A stretch of DNA of 64,000 nt. Source: Photobacterium salinisoli. Its GTDB lineage: Bacteria > Pseudomonadota > Gammaproteobacteria > Enterobacterales > Vibrionaceae. The DNA lies in contig NZ_QZMS01000007.1 of the NCBI RefSeq assembly GCF_003614885.1, positions 1,674,001-1,738,000 of the forward strand, given 5' to 3'. Shown here piece by piece: positions 44,891-53,936 of the stretch (within the stretch, counting starts at the first letter, position 1; every line of letters begins with the position of its first letter). The notes below the pieces were generated by a model that ran no database searches, was not told where the DNA came from, and saw nothing but the letters and a program-made list of their open reading frames with translations. A program made the position numbers and the translations under genes.

Positions 44891-45970
44891 ATGATGCTGA
44901 CAACCTTAACAACCCTTACCGGCCTGAGCCTGCTCCCTCTTGCGCCGGGAACAGCGACTGACTCAATTGCACCATTTGTTCAGATAAACTCGCAAAGCTA
45001 CGCCGAGAACAACAGTATTTATGCACTGGTAAAAGGCAAAGAAAGTGATTATCAGGGCTCCAATCACGCCTTCACCTTTAACGAAGCCGCTTTTGGCCTG
45101 CGCTATCACAATGTGACGCTCAGTTACCTTTACCGCTATGAATGGTTTCTCAAACATTCCCCGGATGCGCTTTTGCTCTATGGGGATTCCCTGAACCGCA
45201 CAGACATGGTGCCCGGTAAAACCTATCAGGTGGATTTGAATGTGAACCATACCATTCAGCAAGGCATCCGCCTCGGCTGGCGTATGGAACCGGCAGACAA
45301 TCTGGCTTTCTATGTCGCGGGCAGCTATCTGAAAGCCACCGATTTAATGGAAGGTCAGCTACATGGTCAGGTTCAGCGCAGTGCCAGCGATGATATCAGC
45401 GGTCAGCTGAACCTGGATTATGTCTATGGCGAAGATGTCTTGCTGGACCGAATTGCAGACAAACCCACCAGCCGCTACGGCTTCAGTACCGATCTGGGAT
45501 TTGACTGGCACATAAACAGGTACTGGTTTCTGTCGGCTTTTGTGCAGGATGTCTATGGCGAAATCATGTGGGACCGCGCCCCTTACACCACGGCCGTTGC
45601 CAACACCGCCACGGCAGAAACCGATGAAAATGGCTACATCAACATCAACCCTATTGCGAGTGGCTTTGAAGGTTATAAAGAATACAAACAGCGGTTGACA
45701 CCCAAGTACACGGGCCGCTTGGCTTACCTGCTTGGTGATACCGCGCTGTCGGCCAGCCATTTTTATGGCTATGGTGCACAATTAACGGATCTCGCTGTCA
45801 GCCATGGCTGGAGTTGGATCAGTGCCCGACTCTCGTACACCTTACAGAGTCAGGCCATCGGGCTGGCCCTCACCCACCGCTACTGGTCGATGCAGGTAGT
45901 CAGTGACAATCTGGACTACCAGCAAGCCAGCCAGCTGACCGTGATGCTGTCGGGTCAGGTGCCTTTCTGA
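44891..45970 (+). CDS. Predicted outer-membrane beta-barrel protein of unknown function
   Basis: 359 residues rich in alternating aromatic and polar strands (LRYHNVTLSYLYRYEWF, RYWFLSAFVQDVYGEI, ISARLSYTLQSQAIGLALTHRYW). It ends in Phe (VMLSGQVPF), the usual outer-membrane assembly signal. The N-terminus MMLTTLTTLTGLSLLPLAPGTA looks like a signal peptide but lacks the usual Lys/Arg, and no Shine-Dalgarno is visible. A start error is possible, although the frame upstream contains no ATG, GTG or TTG before a stop at 44849. It probably works with the preceding lipoprotein. No family recognised. Confidence 0.7.
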   Translation: MMLTTLTTLTGLSLLPLAPGTATDSIAPFVQINSQSYAENNSIYALVKGKESDYQGSNHAFTFNEAAFGLRYHNVTLSYLYRYEWFLKHSPDALLLYGDSLNRTDMVPGKTYQVDLNVNHTIQQGIRLGWRMEPADNLAFYVAGSYLKATDLMEGQLHGQVQRSASDDISGQLNLDYVYGEDVLLDRIADKPTSRYGFSTDLGFDWHINRYWFLSAFVQDVYGEIMWDRAPYTTAVANTATAETDENGYININPIASGFEGYKEYKQRLTPKYTGRLAYLLGDTALSASHFYGYGAQLTDLAVSHGWSWISARLSYTLQSQAIGLALTHRYWSMQVVSDNLDYQQASQLTVMLSGQVPF

Positions 45971-45985
45971 CGGCGCCTTACCTTA

Positions 45986-47383
45986 TCATGACGTCGAAAC
46001 AAAAAACGGCTGAAGCAACCCCAGCACTTCAGCCGTTTTCCTTTTCATCAACGCGGGATCACCACGAGACTCCACATTCAAACGCAAAACAGGTTCGGTA
46101 TTGGATGCTCTCAGATTAAAGCGCCAGTCAGCAAAGCACAGACTGATCCCGTCAGTTTGATCAAGCGCTACTGCATCGGGCTCGAACACAGCGCGGACTG
46201 TCGCGATGGCATCGTCCGTGTCAGTGACCGTCAGGTTGATTTCGCCGGAGGCCGGATAAGCCTGCATTCTTTCCGCTACCAGTTCCGACAGACGCCTCCC
46301 TTTTACAGACAGCAACTGTGCCACCAGCAACCAGGGGATCATACCGCTGTCGCAATAGGCAAAATCACGAAAATAATGGTGGGCACTCATTTCGCCGCCG
46401 TAAACGGCGTCTTCGTGCCGCATCCTTTCTTTGATAAAAGCATGACCGGTTTTCGACTGAATCGCCTGTCCGCCGTTAGCCGTGACAATATCGACTGTAT
46501 TCCAGACCAGGCGGGGATCATGAATGATTTTCCTCGGCCGGGATTCATGCGGCAGTTCAGGCTGCTGTAAAAAAGCTTCTGCAAGCAAACCGACAATATA
46601 ATAGCCTTCGATAAACCGGCCCTGCTCATCGAACAGAAAACAGCGGTCAAAATCGCCGTCCCAGGCAATGCCCATATCGGCCTGATGCGCCCTTACCGCT
46701 TGTGACGTCGCCGCCCGGCACTCCGGCAATAACGGATTGGGAATACCATAAGGAAATAGGCCATCAGGTTCGTGGCAGATTTTCACAAACTCAATGGGAA
46801 TACTGTGCTGATTGAGCTGCACTTCCAGCGCATCAATCACATGCCCCGCCGCACCATTGCCGGCATTCACCACCAGCCGCAGCGGTTTAACCTCTGAGGG
46901 CGTGATATAAGACATCAGGTGGTTAATATAGTCATTCAGCACAGAATGATGGCTCAACTGTCCGATCCGATCTGGCACCGCAAAATCACCCGCTTCCGCC
47001 AGCCTGCGAATATCATGCAAGCCAGTGTCGCCACTCACAGGGATCGCCCCGGCCCTGACCAGCTTCATACCATTGTAATTGATAGGGTTATGGCTGGCTG
47101 TCACTTCAATCCCGTCAACGTGCAGACTTTGCGCCGCGAAATACACCTCCTCTGTGCCTGTCATACCCAAATCGATCACATCCACTCCGGCATCCATCAA
47201 ACCTTGCGCCAGTGCCATTTTCAGCGACGGCGTCGACAGCCGCACATCGCCGCCAACTGCCACTGCCTGTGGCCGGAAGTGCTTACCGTATGCCCGGCCA
47301 ATCCGGTAAGCTATATCTTGGTTCAGCTCCCGCCCCAGCTCCCCTCGGATGTCGTACGCTTTAAAACAGGTCAGTCTTTCCAT
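45986..47383 (-). CDS. cpsG: Phosphomannomutase
   Basis: 465-residue alpha-D-phosphohexomutase converting mannose-6-phosphate to mannose-1-phosphate. It starts with [14 protein letters not shown]. The phosphoserine loop is [14 protein letters not shown], the metal loop [10 protein letters not shown] and the sugar loop [10 protein letters not shown], with the C-terminal phosphate loop [24 protein letters not shown] precedes the ATG. It is read after manC (30-base gap) as a GDP-mannose supply pair. The last codons overlap a strong intrinsic terminator. Confidence 0.95.
   Translation of the reverse strand: MERLTCFKAYDIRGELGRELNQDIAYRIGRAYGKHFRPQAVAVGGDVRLSTPSLKMALAQGLMDAGVDVIDLGMTGTEEVYFAAQSLHVDGIEVTASHNPINYNGMKLVRAGAIPVSGDTGLHDIRRLAEAGDFAVPDRIGQLSHHSVLNDYINHLMSYITPSEVKPLRLVVNAGNGAAGHVIDALEVQLNQHSIPIEFVKICHEPDGLFPYGIPNPLLPECRAATSQAVRAHQADMGIAWDGDFDRCFLFDEQGRFIEGYYIVGLLAEAFLQQPELPHESRPRKIIHDPRLVWNTVDIVTANGGQAIQSKTGHAFIKERMRHEDAVYGGEMSAHHYFRDFAYCDSGMIPWLLVAQLLSVKGRRLSELVAERMQAYPASGEINLTVTDTDDAIATVRAVFEPDAVALDQTDGISLCFADWRFNLRASNTEPVLRLNVESRGDPALMKRKTAEVLGLLQPFFVSTS
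46003..46039. terminator. Terminator embedded in the 3' end of cpsG, shared with the convergent barrel gene
   Basis: Perfect 13-bp stem AAAACGGCTGAAG (46003-46015) with CTTCAGCCGTTTT (46027-46039). On the minus strand it is followed by a U-tract and lies within the last codons of cpsG (stop at 45986-45988). On the plus strand it ends the barrel gene. Confidence 0.85.
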
Positions 47384-47413
47384 GCCCTTCTCCTTCTGGC
47401 GCTGCCATCCCGT

Positions 47414-48874
47414 TTACTTTCGGCCATACCTGTCTTCAAAACGGACGATATCGTCTTCGCCAAGATAACTGCCTGACTGCACTTCGATAATTTCCAGTGG
47501 AATTTTGCCTGGATTCTCCAGCGCATGCACCACGCCGACCGGAATGTAAGTGGACTGATTTTCCGTCAGCAACCAGGTCTTATCCCCTTGCGTCACTTTC
47601 GCCGTACCCGATACCACCACCCAGTGCTCAGCACGATGATGATGCATTTGCAGCGATAATTTTTCACCCGGATTCACCGTGATGTGTTTCACCTGATGAC
47701 GCCCGCCGCTATCGACCTGATCATACTTACCCCAGGGGCGATACACTTCCCGATGCAGCTCGCATTCCGGGCGCTGCGCCGCTTTGAGCTGCGCCACTAT
47801 CTCTTTCACATCCTGGACGTTATCTTTCGCCGCCACCAGTACCGCATCTTTAGTTTCAATCACCACCACGTTTTCCAGGCCAACCGTCGCCACCAGCCGG
47901 CTGTCGGCCCTGACATAACAATGGTGCGTCTGCGCGGTCAGCACATCGCCGATGACGACATTGCCGGCGGTATCTTTAGCACTGAGATCCCACAGCGATG
48001 ACCAGGCACCGACATCGTTCCAGCCGGCTTCCATTGGTACCATCACCGCTTCGCGGGTGTGCTCCATCACGGCATAATCAATCGACTCGGCTGGACAACC
48101 CGCAAAGGCCACGTTGTCGATGCGAATGAAATCCCGGTCCCGTTCAGGCGATGCGACAGACTGGCGACAGGCGGCCAGAATATCCGGCCGGTACTGAGAC
48201 AACTGCTGCAAATAAGAAGAAGCACGAAACAGGAACATACCGCTGTTCCAGTAATAGTGACCACTGACCAGATACTCACGCGCGGTATTGAGATCCGGCT
48301 TTTCAACAAATTGCGCGACGTCGAAACCTGCGCCAAGCGCTGCGCCGCATTTAATATAGCCGTACCCGGTTTCGGGCGACTGAGGGGGAATCCCGAAAGT
48401 GACCAACTTGCCGCTATCCGCCAGCAGCAGTGCTGCCCTGACAGCCTGAGTAAAGGCTGCGACATCAGCAATCAGATGATCAGCCGCCAGCACCAGAAGT
48501 AAGGGGTCACTATCATCCAAAGACAGGGACTCTGGCGACTCATGTGCCAGTAATGCGGCCAGCGCGATGGCAGGCGCCGTATTACGTCCAAAAGGTTCAA
48601 GCAGCAGGTGACCGGGCTGGTTGACGCAGCACCTGAGTTGCTCTGCGGCAAGAAAGCGATGATCTTCACGACAAATCACTAACGGAGCGCGCGCATCCAG
48701 TTCAGCCAGACGATGAAGGGTTTGTTGAAGCATACTGAGCGAAGATGGTGTGGAAGCAAACGACGGGGTTTCAGGAGGCTGAAGGGAAAGAAACTGTTTC
48801 GGATACTGCTCGCGGGATAAAGGCCACAAACGACTGCCTGTCCCTCCCGCCAAAATAACCGGTAAAATCTGCAT
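47414..48874 (-). CDS. manC: Mannose-1-phosphate guanylyltransferase / mannose-6-phosphate isomerase
   Basis: 486-residue type II PMI. The N-terminal GTP transferase starts [29 protein letters not shown] ([15 protein letters not shown]). [16 protein letters not shown] and FVEKPD follow. The C-terminal cupin isomerase domain has [22 protein letters not shown] and the metal histidines. ATG 48874 with AGGAGAGGGG upstream fits the family start; the frame is open to 48907. First gene of the manC-cpsG operon producing GDP-mannose. Confidence 0.95.
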   Translation of the reverse strand: MQILPVILAGGTGSRLWPLSREQYPKQFLSLQPPETPSFASTPSSLSMLQQTLHRLAELDARAPLVICREDHRFLAAEQLRCCVNQPGHLLLEPFGRNTAPAIALAALLAHESPESLSLDDSDPLLLVLAADHLIADVAAFTQAVRAALLLADSGKLVTFGIPPQSPETGYGYIKCGAALGAGFDVAQFVEKPDLNTAREYLVSGHYYWNSGMFLFRASSYLQQLSQYRPDILAACRQSVASPERDRDFIRIDNVAFAGCPAESIDYAVMEHTREAVMVPMEAGWNDVGAWSSLWDLSAKDTAGNVVIGDVLTAQTHHCYVRADSRLVATVGLENVVVIETKDAVLVAAKDNVQDVKEIVAQLKAAQRPECELHREVYRPWGKYDQVDSGGRHQVKHITVNPGEKLSLQMHHHRAEHWVVVSGTAKVTQGDKTWLLTENQSTYIPVGVVHALENPGKIPLEIIEVQSGSYLGEDDIVRFEDRYGRK

Positions 48875-49189
48875 ACGCCCCTCTCCTCGAATGACATTTT
48901 GCAACAATCGCGGCAGTAAAACACAGAACTCGTTTCAGAACGGGCCAGAGAAGACATAATGTTATTGAATTTATTTGCTGGCTTTTCTCTGACACAGGAT
49001 AAGTATAGTCATGCCAGAGTAAAAAATGACAAGGGTTGAGATTACTCAGCATCTGCGCCAGCACAGAGGCAGCAGTTGGGACGGAGGGAACAAAAGTAAT
49101 AATTTACTTACTGAATGTTTTTTCTTCTCTTCCTAGCGAGGCAAAATGTTGATAGTCTTTTTGCGTTTTGTATGCCTTCGGACCACAGC
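48875..49189. other. Divergent region between manC and wecA copy 1
   Basis: About 315 bases with no supported gene; the wecA frame is open back to 49115 but without a ribosome site. CATTAT near 48957 on the minus strand and AT-rich patches near 49095-49135 could hold promoters. No ops or JUMPstart-like element is visible. Confidence 0.4.
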
Positions 49190-50230
49190 ATGATAGCCGA
49201 TTTTTTCTTTGTCTTTTTTTCTTCTTTTGCCGCACTTTTTTTACTTCGGAAGGTCGCCAAGCGTATCGGTCTGGTGGATAAACCCAATGCCAGAAAGCTG
49301 CATCAGGGGGCTATTCCGCTTGTCGGTGGTTTGGCTATCTGCATTACGCTGGCGCAGTTTCTCTACTACTCACCAACCATACTGGACGACGCCGGGCTAT
49401 ACGTTTTCTGTATCAGCATTCTGACCATCATCGGCGCACTGGATGATAAGTTTGATGTGAGCTTCAAGCTCCGTCTGGCCATCCAGGCTTTGCTGTCTGT
49501 CTGTATGATGTATTTTGCCGGTCTGGAACTGCATACGCTGGGGAATATGATTGGTTTTGGCACCATAGATCTGGGAATGTTTGGCTATCTGGTGACTGTA
49601 CTGGCGGTGATTGGTGCGATTAACGCCTTCAACATGGTCGACGGTATTGATGGTCTGCTGGGCGGGCTATCTATGGTGACTTTTGGCGGGCTGGGTATCA
49701 TGCTGTTCCACGATGGACAGCAATCGCTGGCGTATCTGTGCGGTATCATCATAGTAGCGATGGTCCCTTATATCCTGCTCAACCTGGGGGCATTCGGCCG
49801 ACAGCGTAAAGTCTTCATGGGTGATGCCGGCAGTATGCTGATCGGTTTCACTGTGATCTGGTTTTTACTGCTGGCCAGCCAGAACGGCAGCCGCCCGCCA
49901 CTGCGTCCGGTGACGGCACTCTGGCTAATCGCCGTCCCTTTAATGGACATGACAGCAATCATGATTCGCAGAATTAAACGCGGAGATTCCCCTTTTAAGC
50001 CGGATCGCGAGCACCTGCACCACATTTTCCAGCGGCTGGGCCTCAATTCACTGCAAACGCTGATCGCTATCTGCAGCATAGCGACCTTACTGAGCGCCGT
50101 GGGTATTTATGGCGAGATTGCCAATGTGCCTGAGTATGTGATGTTCTGGTTCTTTATTTTGTGTTTCCTCCTCTACTTTTTCACCCTGTCGAAAGTAGAA
50201 AAGTACTCGCCTCCGCAAGAAACATCATAA
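49190..50230 (+). CDS. wecA: Undecaprenyl-phosphate GlcNAc-1-phosphate transferase, copy 1
   Basis: 346-residue polytopic membrane enzyme (about 11 helices) that starts lipid-linked polysaccharide by moving a HexNAc-1-phosphate to undecaprenyl phosphate. Family signatures are present: KVAKRIGLVDKPNARKLHQGAIPLVGG at the start, GALDDKFDV (DDxxD Mg site), NAFNMVDGIDGLLGG, VFMGDAGSMLIGF and the REHLHHIFQR cytoplasmic loop. ATG 49190 is chosen by alignment; ATG 49172 and 49115 are alternatives. A second paralogue faces it from 51906. Confidence 0.92.
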   Translation: MIADFFFVFFSSFAALFLLRKVAKRIGLVDKPNARKLHQGAIPLVGGLAICITLAQFLYYSPTILDDAGLYVFCISILTIIGALDDKFDVSFKLRLAIQALLSVCMMYFAGLELHTLGNMIGFGTIDLGMFGYLVTVLAVIGAINAFNMVDGIDGLLGGLSMVTFGGLGIMLFHDGQQSLAYLCGIIIVAMVPYILLNLGAFGRQRKVFMGDAGSMLIGFTVIWFLLLASQNGSRPPLRPVTALWLIAVPLMDMTAIMIRRIKRGDSPFKPDREHLHHIFQRLGLNSLQTLIAICSIATLLSAVGIYGEIANVPEYVMFWFFILCFLLYFFTLSKVEKYSPPQETS

Positions 50231-50274
50231 CGGGTATATAGCCAGTTCATAGCGTGGTAATCCCGTCTAATCGC

Positions 50275-50298
50275 ACAGCCGTATTTCGGTACGGCTGT
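50275..50298 (+). terminator. Hairpin after wecA copy 1
   Basis: Perfect 9-bp stem ACAGCCGTA (50275-50283) with TACGGCTGT (50290-50298), loop TTTCGG, then TTAATCGTT. The U-tract is weak. Confidence 0.5.
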
Positions 50299-50503
50299 TA
50301 ATCGTTCAGTTTTGGATTCAGTTGTTACAGGCGCATTACAAATATATTGGACAGCCGTTCCAGCTACATTGCCTTTTCTCTGACTAATTAAGTTTGTTCT
50401 TAATATCTGACGCATCCTTATATATCCCCTCAGCACTTAGACATGCAGAGATACCCGTAATGATCCAGACAAGAACTGGACAATAAGAGATACATTACGC
50501 GCG

Positions 50504-50674
50504 ATGAGAACACGTACATTAGACGCCGTCTTGAATGGTTTAGAAGATTTGTTCCAGGCAACTACTCACTTGGTATTTGTCTTGTTATGGGATACTGCAG
50601 GCTGGCTCAATCAGTTAGATCACTACGACAAAACCGCCAAGCAGATAAGAAGAGAAGACAGGCAAGAACGTTAG
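50504..50674 (+). CDS. Possible 56-residue small protein, unrecognised
   Basis: ATG 50504 to TAG 50672-50674. The peptide begins MRTRTLDAVLNGLED, has a short hydrophobic stretch (THLVFVLLWDTAGWL) and ends with a basic, Arg/Gln-rich tail. No good Shine-Dalgarno is present (only AAGAGA 13 bases upstream). The amphipathic, non-repetitive composition is protein-like, but the open length is within chance for this gap. No function is proposed. Confidence 0.25.
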   Translation: MRTRTLDAVLNGLEDLFQATTHLVFVLLWDTAGWLNQLDHYDKTAKQIRREDRQER

Positions 50675-50721
50675 ATGAGCGATAAAACAAACAGGCTCTG
50701 ATAATGCGTAAAAAATCGCAT

Positions 50722-50747
50722 AAAAAAACCCAGGACAAGCCTGGGTT
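50722..50747 (-). terminator. Terminator of the polysaccharide operon (after wecA copy 2)
   Basis: Perfect 8-bp stem AACCCAGG (50727-50734) with CCTGGGTT (50740-50747), loop ACAAG. Seven A residues at 50722-50728 give the U-tract on the minus strand. It marks the end of the long minus-strand operon. Confidence 0.88.
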
Positions 50748-50811
50748 CATGTTCAATATCTTTGACTTCTGGTTCAGACACTTACATCGTTCGACAGAAC
50801 AATGAAAGCGT

Positions 50812-51906
50812 TTAGCGCTCTGAGGTTACCTGCTCAGGTGTTTTTGGCTGACTACGACCGGTGAGCTTGTGTATCCAGGTAGTAATACGCCAGATATGGC
50901 TGATAACCGCAAAATACACACCAAACATGATCATAAAGCTCAGCAGCATCAGGGTTTCATTGACCTGCGACAAATCAGACCAAATCCCGATTCCCGCCAT
51001 ACTGGCAGCCAGACCACAGATCACCACCAGGGTCATGAATGGCGACAACCCAATACGCTGACAAATATGGTGCAGATGTTCACGATCCGGCTTAAAGGGC
51101 GACTGGCCTTTACGAATTCGGCGAATCATGATGGTGGCCATATCCATGAGCGGTAAAGCAATTAACCACAAGGCAGTGACCGGGCGCATAGCACTCTGCT
51201 CACCCGCCTGTGTGGCTTCCAGCAATAGCCAGATAACCGTAAAGCCAATGAAGATACTGCCCGCATCGCCCATAAAGACTTTAAACCGACGCCCCAGCGG
51301 AAAACCTAAGTTCAGCAAGATATAAGGGATCATGGCGGTCACTATCATGGTGCAGATAACAAACAATTCAGTGTTACCCGACGCATAAAAGACATAGCCA
51401 AGGGCCGCAAAACTAACTGATGCCAAACCGCCTAACAGACCATCGATACCGTCAACCATATTGAAGGCGTTAATGGCACCAATGACCGCAAAAATGGTAA
51501 GCAAAGTGCTGGCGACGACGGGTAAATCAAGCGGGAAATCCCCCAACATGTACCCCAAGTAATGCAGGCTTTTATCACCGATGAAAATCATCACCAGCGA
51601 TACACACGCCTGTACCAGCAAACGTAACTTAAAACTGATGTCGTATCTGTCATCAATCACGCCGATAACCACCAACACGGTTGCACAACTTAAATACAAC
51701 CAGGGGTTTTGCGGAAACAGTTCAAAAAAACTAAAGGCTATTGCCAAAGTAACAAATATGGATACGCCACCTACAAGCGGAATGACACCTTTATGGTGTT
51801 TTCTCTCGTTTGGTGCATCGACCAGCCCAACCCGCTTAGCCACTTTGCGGCAGATAAACAGGCTGCAGAATGACATCAGGAAAACAAATATGAATGCAGA
51901 AGTCAT
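50812..51906 (-). CDS. wecA: Undecaprenyl-phosphate GlcNAc-1-phosphate transferase, copy 2
   Basis: 364-residue paralogue of the gene at 49190, and closer to E. coli WecA in its N-terminus (FICRKVAKRVGLVDAPNERKHHKGVIPLVGG). It has VIDDRYDIS (DDxxD), NAFNMVDGIDGLLGG, VFMGDAGSIFIGF and REHLHHICQR. It is the last gene of the minus-strand operon, after galU copy 2, and ends before a clear terminator. Its position inside the operon suggests it primes this polysaccharide, while the other copy may prime a different one. The exact sugar (GlcNAc, GalNAc, QuiNAc) cannot be read from sequence. Confidence 0.93.
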   Translation of the reverse strand: MTSAFIFVFLMSFCSLFICRKVAKRVGLVDAPNERKHHKGVIPLVGGVSIFVTLAIAFSFFELFPQNPWLYLSCATVLVVIGVIDDRYDISFKLRLLVQACVSLVMIFIGDKSLHYLGYMLGDFPLDLPVVASTLLTIFAVIGAINAFNMVDGIDGLLGGLASVSFAALGYVFYASGNTELFVICTMIVTAMIPYILLNLGFPLGRRFKVFMGDAGSIFIGFTVIWLLLEATQAGEQSAMRPVTALWLIALPLMDMATIMIRRIRKGQSPFKPDREHLHHICQRIGLSPFMTLVVICGLAASMAGIGIWSDLSQVNETLMLLSFMIMFGVYFAVISHIWRITTWIHKLTGRSQPKTPEQVTSER

Positions 51907-51961
51907 GTTGGGGACTCTTACGTTAAAGGGGTTAACCCAAAATCATGTCGGGTTTCGGAAT

Positions 51962-52870
51962 TCAGGACACTGCACGCATAGGTGGAATGACATCATCTAA
52001 GTACGCCTTGAAGCCATCACCCAACTCTGAGTGGCGCAGCCCGTACTCAATAAATGCTTTCATATAGCCCAGTTTATCGCCACAATCGTGTGACTTACCT
52101 GTCATGTGAAATGCCTCTACCGTTTCCTCTGCCATCAGCATATCAATAGCATCAGTCAACTGAATTTCATCACCTGCACCAGGAGGTGTTATAGCTAGTT
52201 TGTCCCAAATTTTTGCAGATAGGACATAGCGACCCACTACCGCCAGATTGGATGGCGCCTGCTCAACAGAAGGCTTTTCTACCATCGCAATCATTGGATG
52301 CGATTGACCACTGCTAAGTACTGCGCCGCCACAGTCAACAACGCCATATTTTGACACATCTTGCATTGGTACAGGCTCAACCATAATCTGGCTTGCTGAT
52401 GAGTTATTAAACCGTGTCAACATAGCTGCCAGGTTCTCTTTACTCAGATCGGCTGTATATTCGTCCAGGACAACATCTGGCAATACCACAGCAAAAGGCT
52501 CATCACCAATCAGTGGTTTAGCACACAATACAGCATGTCCGAGGCCTAAAGCATTGCCCTGCCGTACATGCATTATGGTGACATCTTTAGGACAAATCGA
52601 CTGAACTTCATCAAGTAGTTGACGCTTCACTCGCTTTTCCAACGTTGCTTCAAGCTCAAAAGAAGTATCAAAGTGGTTTTCAATTGCATTTTTTGAAGAA
52701 TGAGTTACCAGCACAATTTCTTTAATACCAGCAGCAACACATTCATTGACAACATACTGAATAAGAGGTTTATCTACTAATGGGAGCATTTCTTTCGGAA
52801 TCGCTTTTGTTGCAGGTAGCATTCTTGTACCTAACCCTGCTACAGGGATCACTGCTTTATATACTTTCAT
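51962..52870 (-). CDS. galU: UTP--glucose-1-phosphate uridylyltransferase, second copy
   Basis: 302-residue GalU, very similar to the copy at 16725-17627 (same [19 protein letters not shown] loop, [39 protein letters not shown] region and [15 protein letters not shown]). It starts [12 protein letters not shown]. It sits in the polysaccharide operon, so it provides UDP-glucose on site. Its base composition is closer to the chromosome than to the AT-rich genes upstream of it. Confidence 0.94.
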   Translation of the reverse strand: MKVYKAVIPVAGLGTRMLPATKAIPKEMLPLVDKPLIQYVVNECVAAGIKEIVLVTHSSKNAIENHFDTSFELEATLEKRVKRQLLDEVQSICPKDVTIMHVRQGNALGLGHAVLCAKPLIGDEPFAVVLPDVVLDEYTADLSKENLAAMLTRFNNSSASQIMVEPVPMQDVSKYGVVDCGGAVLSSGQSHPMIAMVEKPSVEQAPSNLAVVGRYVLSAKIWDKLAITPPGAGDEIQLTDAIDMLMAEETVEAFHMTGKSHDCGDKLGYMKAFIEYGLRHSELGDGFKAYLDDVIPPMRAVS

Positions 52871-52879
52871 ATTTTACTT

Positions 52880-53932
52880 TCAGTTATAGGTAGATTCATA
52901 CTGTTTGGTAATTTCACTCCAAACATATCTTTTCTCAGCAATCTTTTTCATTGACACGGCATTATCCATTAATTTCTTTTTATCTTCATCTCCAAGCATT
53001 AATTTCAAAGAATGGCTTGAATCGAAATACTGAGCTTTATTTTCAGTAGAATAACGATTGAATATACAATCAAATGCAACAATCGGCTTCTCAAAATGCA
53101 TCATCTCAACAAGTGATGGATTCGTACCACCAGCTGAATGTCCATGTATATAAAGCTGGCACGAACTTCTAAGAGTGAAAAGCTCATCAAGATTATAAAT
53201 GGGATCAATTAATTCAATGTTATTCTCACAAGAAAAAGTACTTTTGAGTCTTTTTCCGAATTCATTAGCGCTCCAATTGCCAACAAACTTAATTTTTCTT
53301 TTGCTACCTTGAAAAGCCTTTAATATCATCTCTACATTATTTTCTGGCTCAATCCTACATAAAGCTAAACAATAGTCACTTTCTTTATGTTTGTTAGTAT
53401 TGCTGATAGCATGATCCCCTCCATATGGAATAACAACATTATCCTTTCCATACTCTAAGTCTACATAATCTCCAATGGCTTTATTGTCAGTAATTACCAC
53501 ATTAGAAAACTTTACAGCAAGAGACTCTGAAAACTTTAAAAACTTTTTGGCCAACCACCCCCATTTATCTCTTTTCCATTCTAAACCATCAATATTTGTT
53601 ACAATCTTTGCATTTGAAAAAAGCTTGAACACAGGCAAGAATATACATCCAGAAACACCAAGTATCAAAATAACATCAGGTCTGTAACGCCAACATAATA
53701 ACAAAGACGCTATATCATAAATTACACTTTGAATACCATTGGCCTTAAAAGGAAGATAAATTAAATTCGCTCCGTTATACTGCTCAATTTTTGTATCATA
53801 TGCTTTTGAAGAGCAAAAAACAGTATATTTATATAAGTCACTTCGGTAGTCAACCAAATTTTCCACTAAAGATTCAAATCCACCATAACATCCAGGTAAA
53901 CCAACAGTACCAACAACAAAAACATTTTTCAT
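52880..53932 (-). CDS. Glycosyltransferase, DUF1972/GT4-type (rhamnosyltransferase-like)
   Basis: 350 residues from ATG 53932. The N-terminus (VFVVGTVGLPGCYGGFESLVENLV) is typical of DUF1972-domain glycosyltransferases, several of which are rhamnosyltransferases in O-antigen clusters. LGVSGCIFLP, NIDGLEWKRDKWG and IPYGGDHA are further family motifs. The C-terminal GT-B half has HGHSAGGTNPSLVEMMHFEKPIVAFDC. With the rfb genes present, transfer of rhamnose is plausible but unproven. It starts 5 bases after the polymerase gene. AT-rich. Confidence 0.85.
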   Translation of the reverse strand: MKNVFVVGTVGLPGCYGGFESLVENLVDYRSDLYKYTVFCSSKAYDTKIEQYNGANLIYLPFKANGIQSVIYDIASLLLCWRYRPDVILILGVSGCIFLPVFKLFSNAKIVTNIDGLEWKRDKWGWLAKKFLKFSESLAVKFSNVVITDNKAIGDYVDLEYGKDNVVIPYGGDHAISNTNKHKESDYCLALCRIEPENNVEMILKAFQGSKRKIKFVGNWSANEFGKRLKSTFSCENNIELIDPIYNLDELFTLRSSCQLYIHGHSAGGTNPSLVEMMHFEKPIVAFDCIFNRYSTENKAQYFDSSHSLKLMLGDEDKKKLMDNAVSMKKIAEKRYVWSEITKQYESTYN

Positions 53933-53936
53933 AAAT

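Larger units (their letters stand above)
50231..50811. other. Intergenic region between the two convergent wecA genes
   Basis: About 580 bases. It contains a hairpin after wecA copy 1 (50275-50298), one possible 56-codon ORF (50504-50674) and the terminator of wecA copy 2 (50722-50747). I see no transposase fragments or target-site duplications. Confidence 0.5.
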
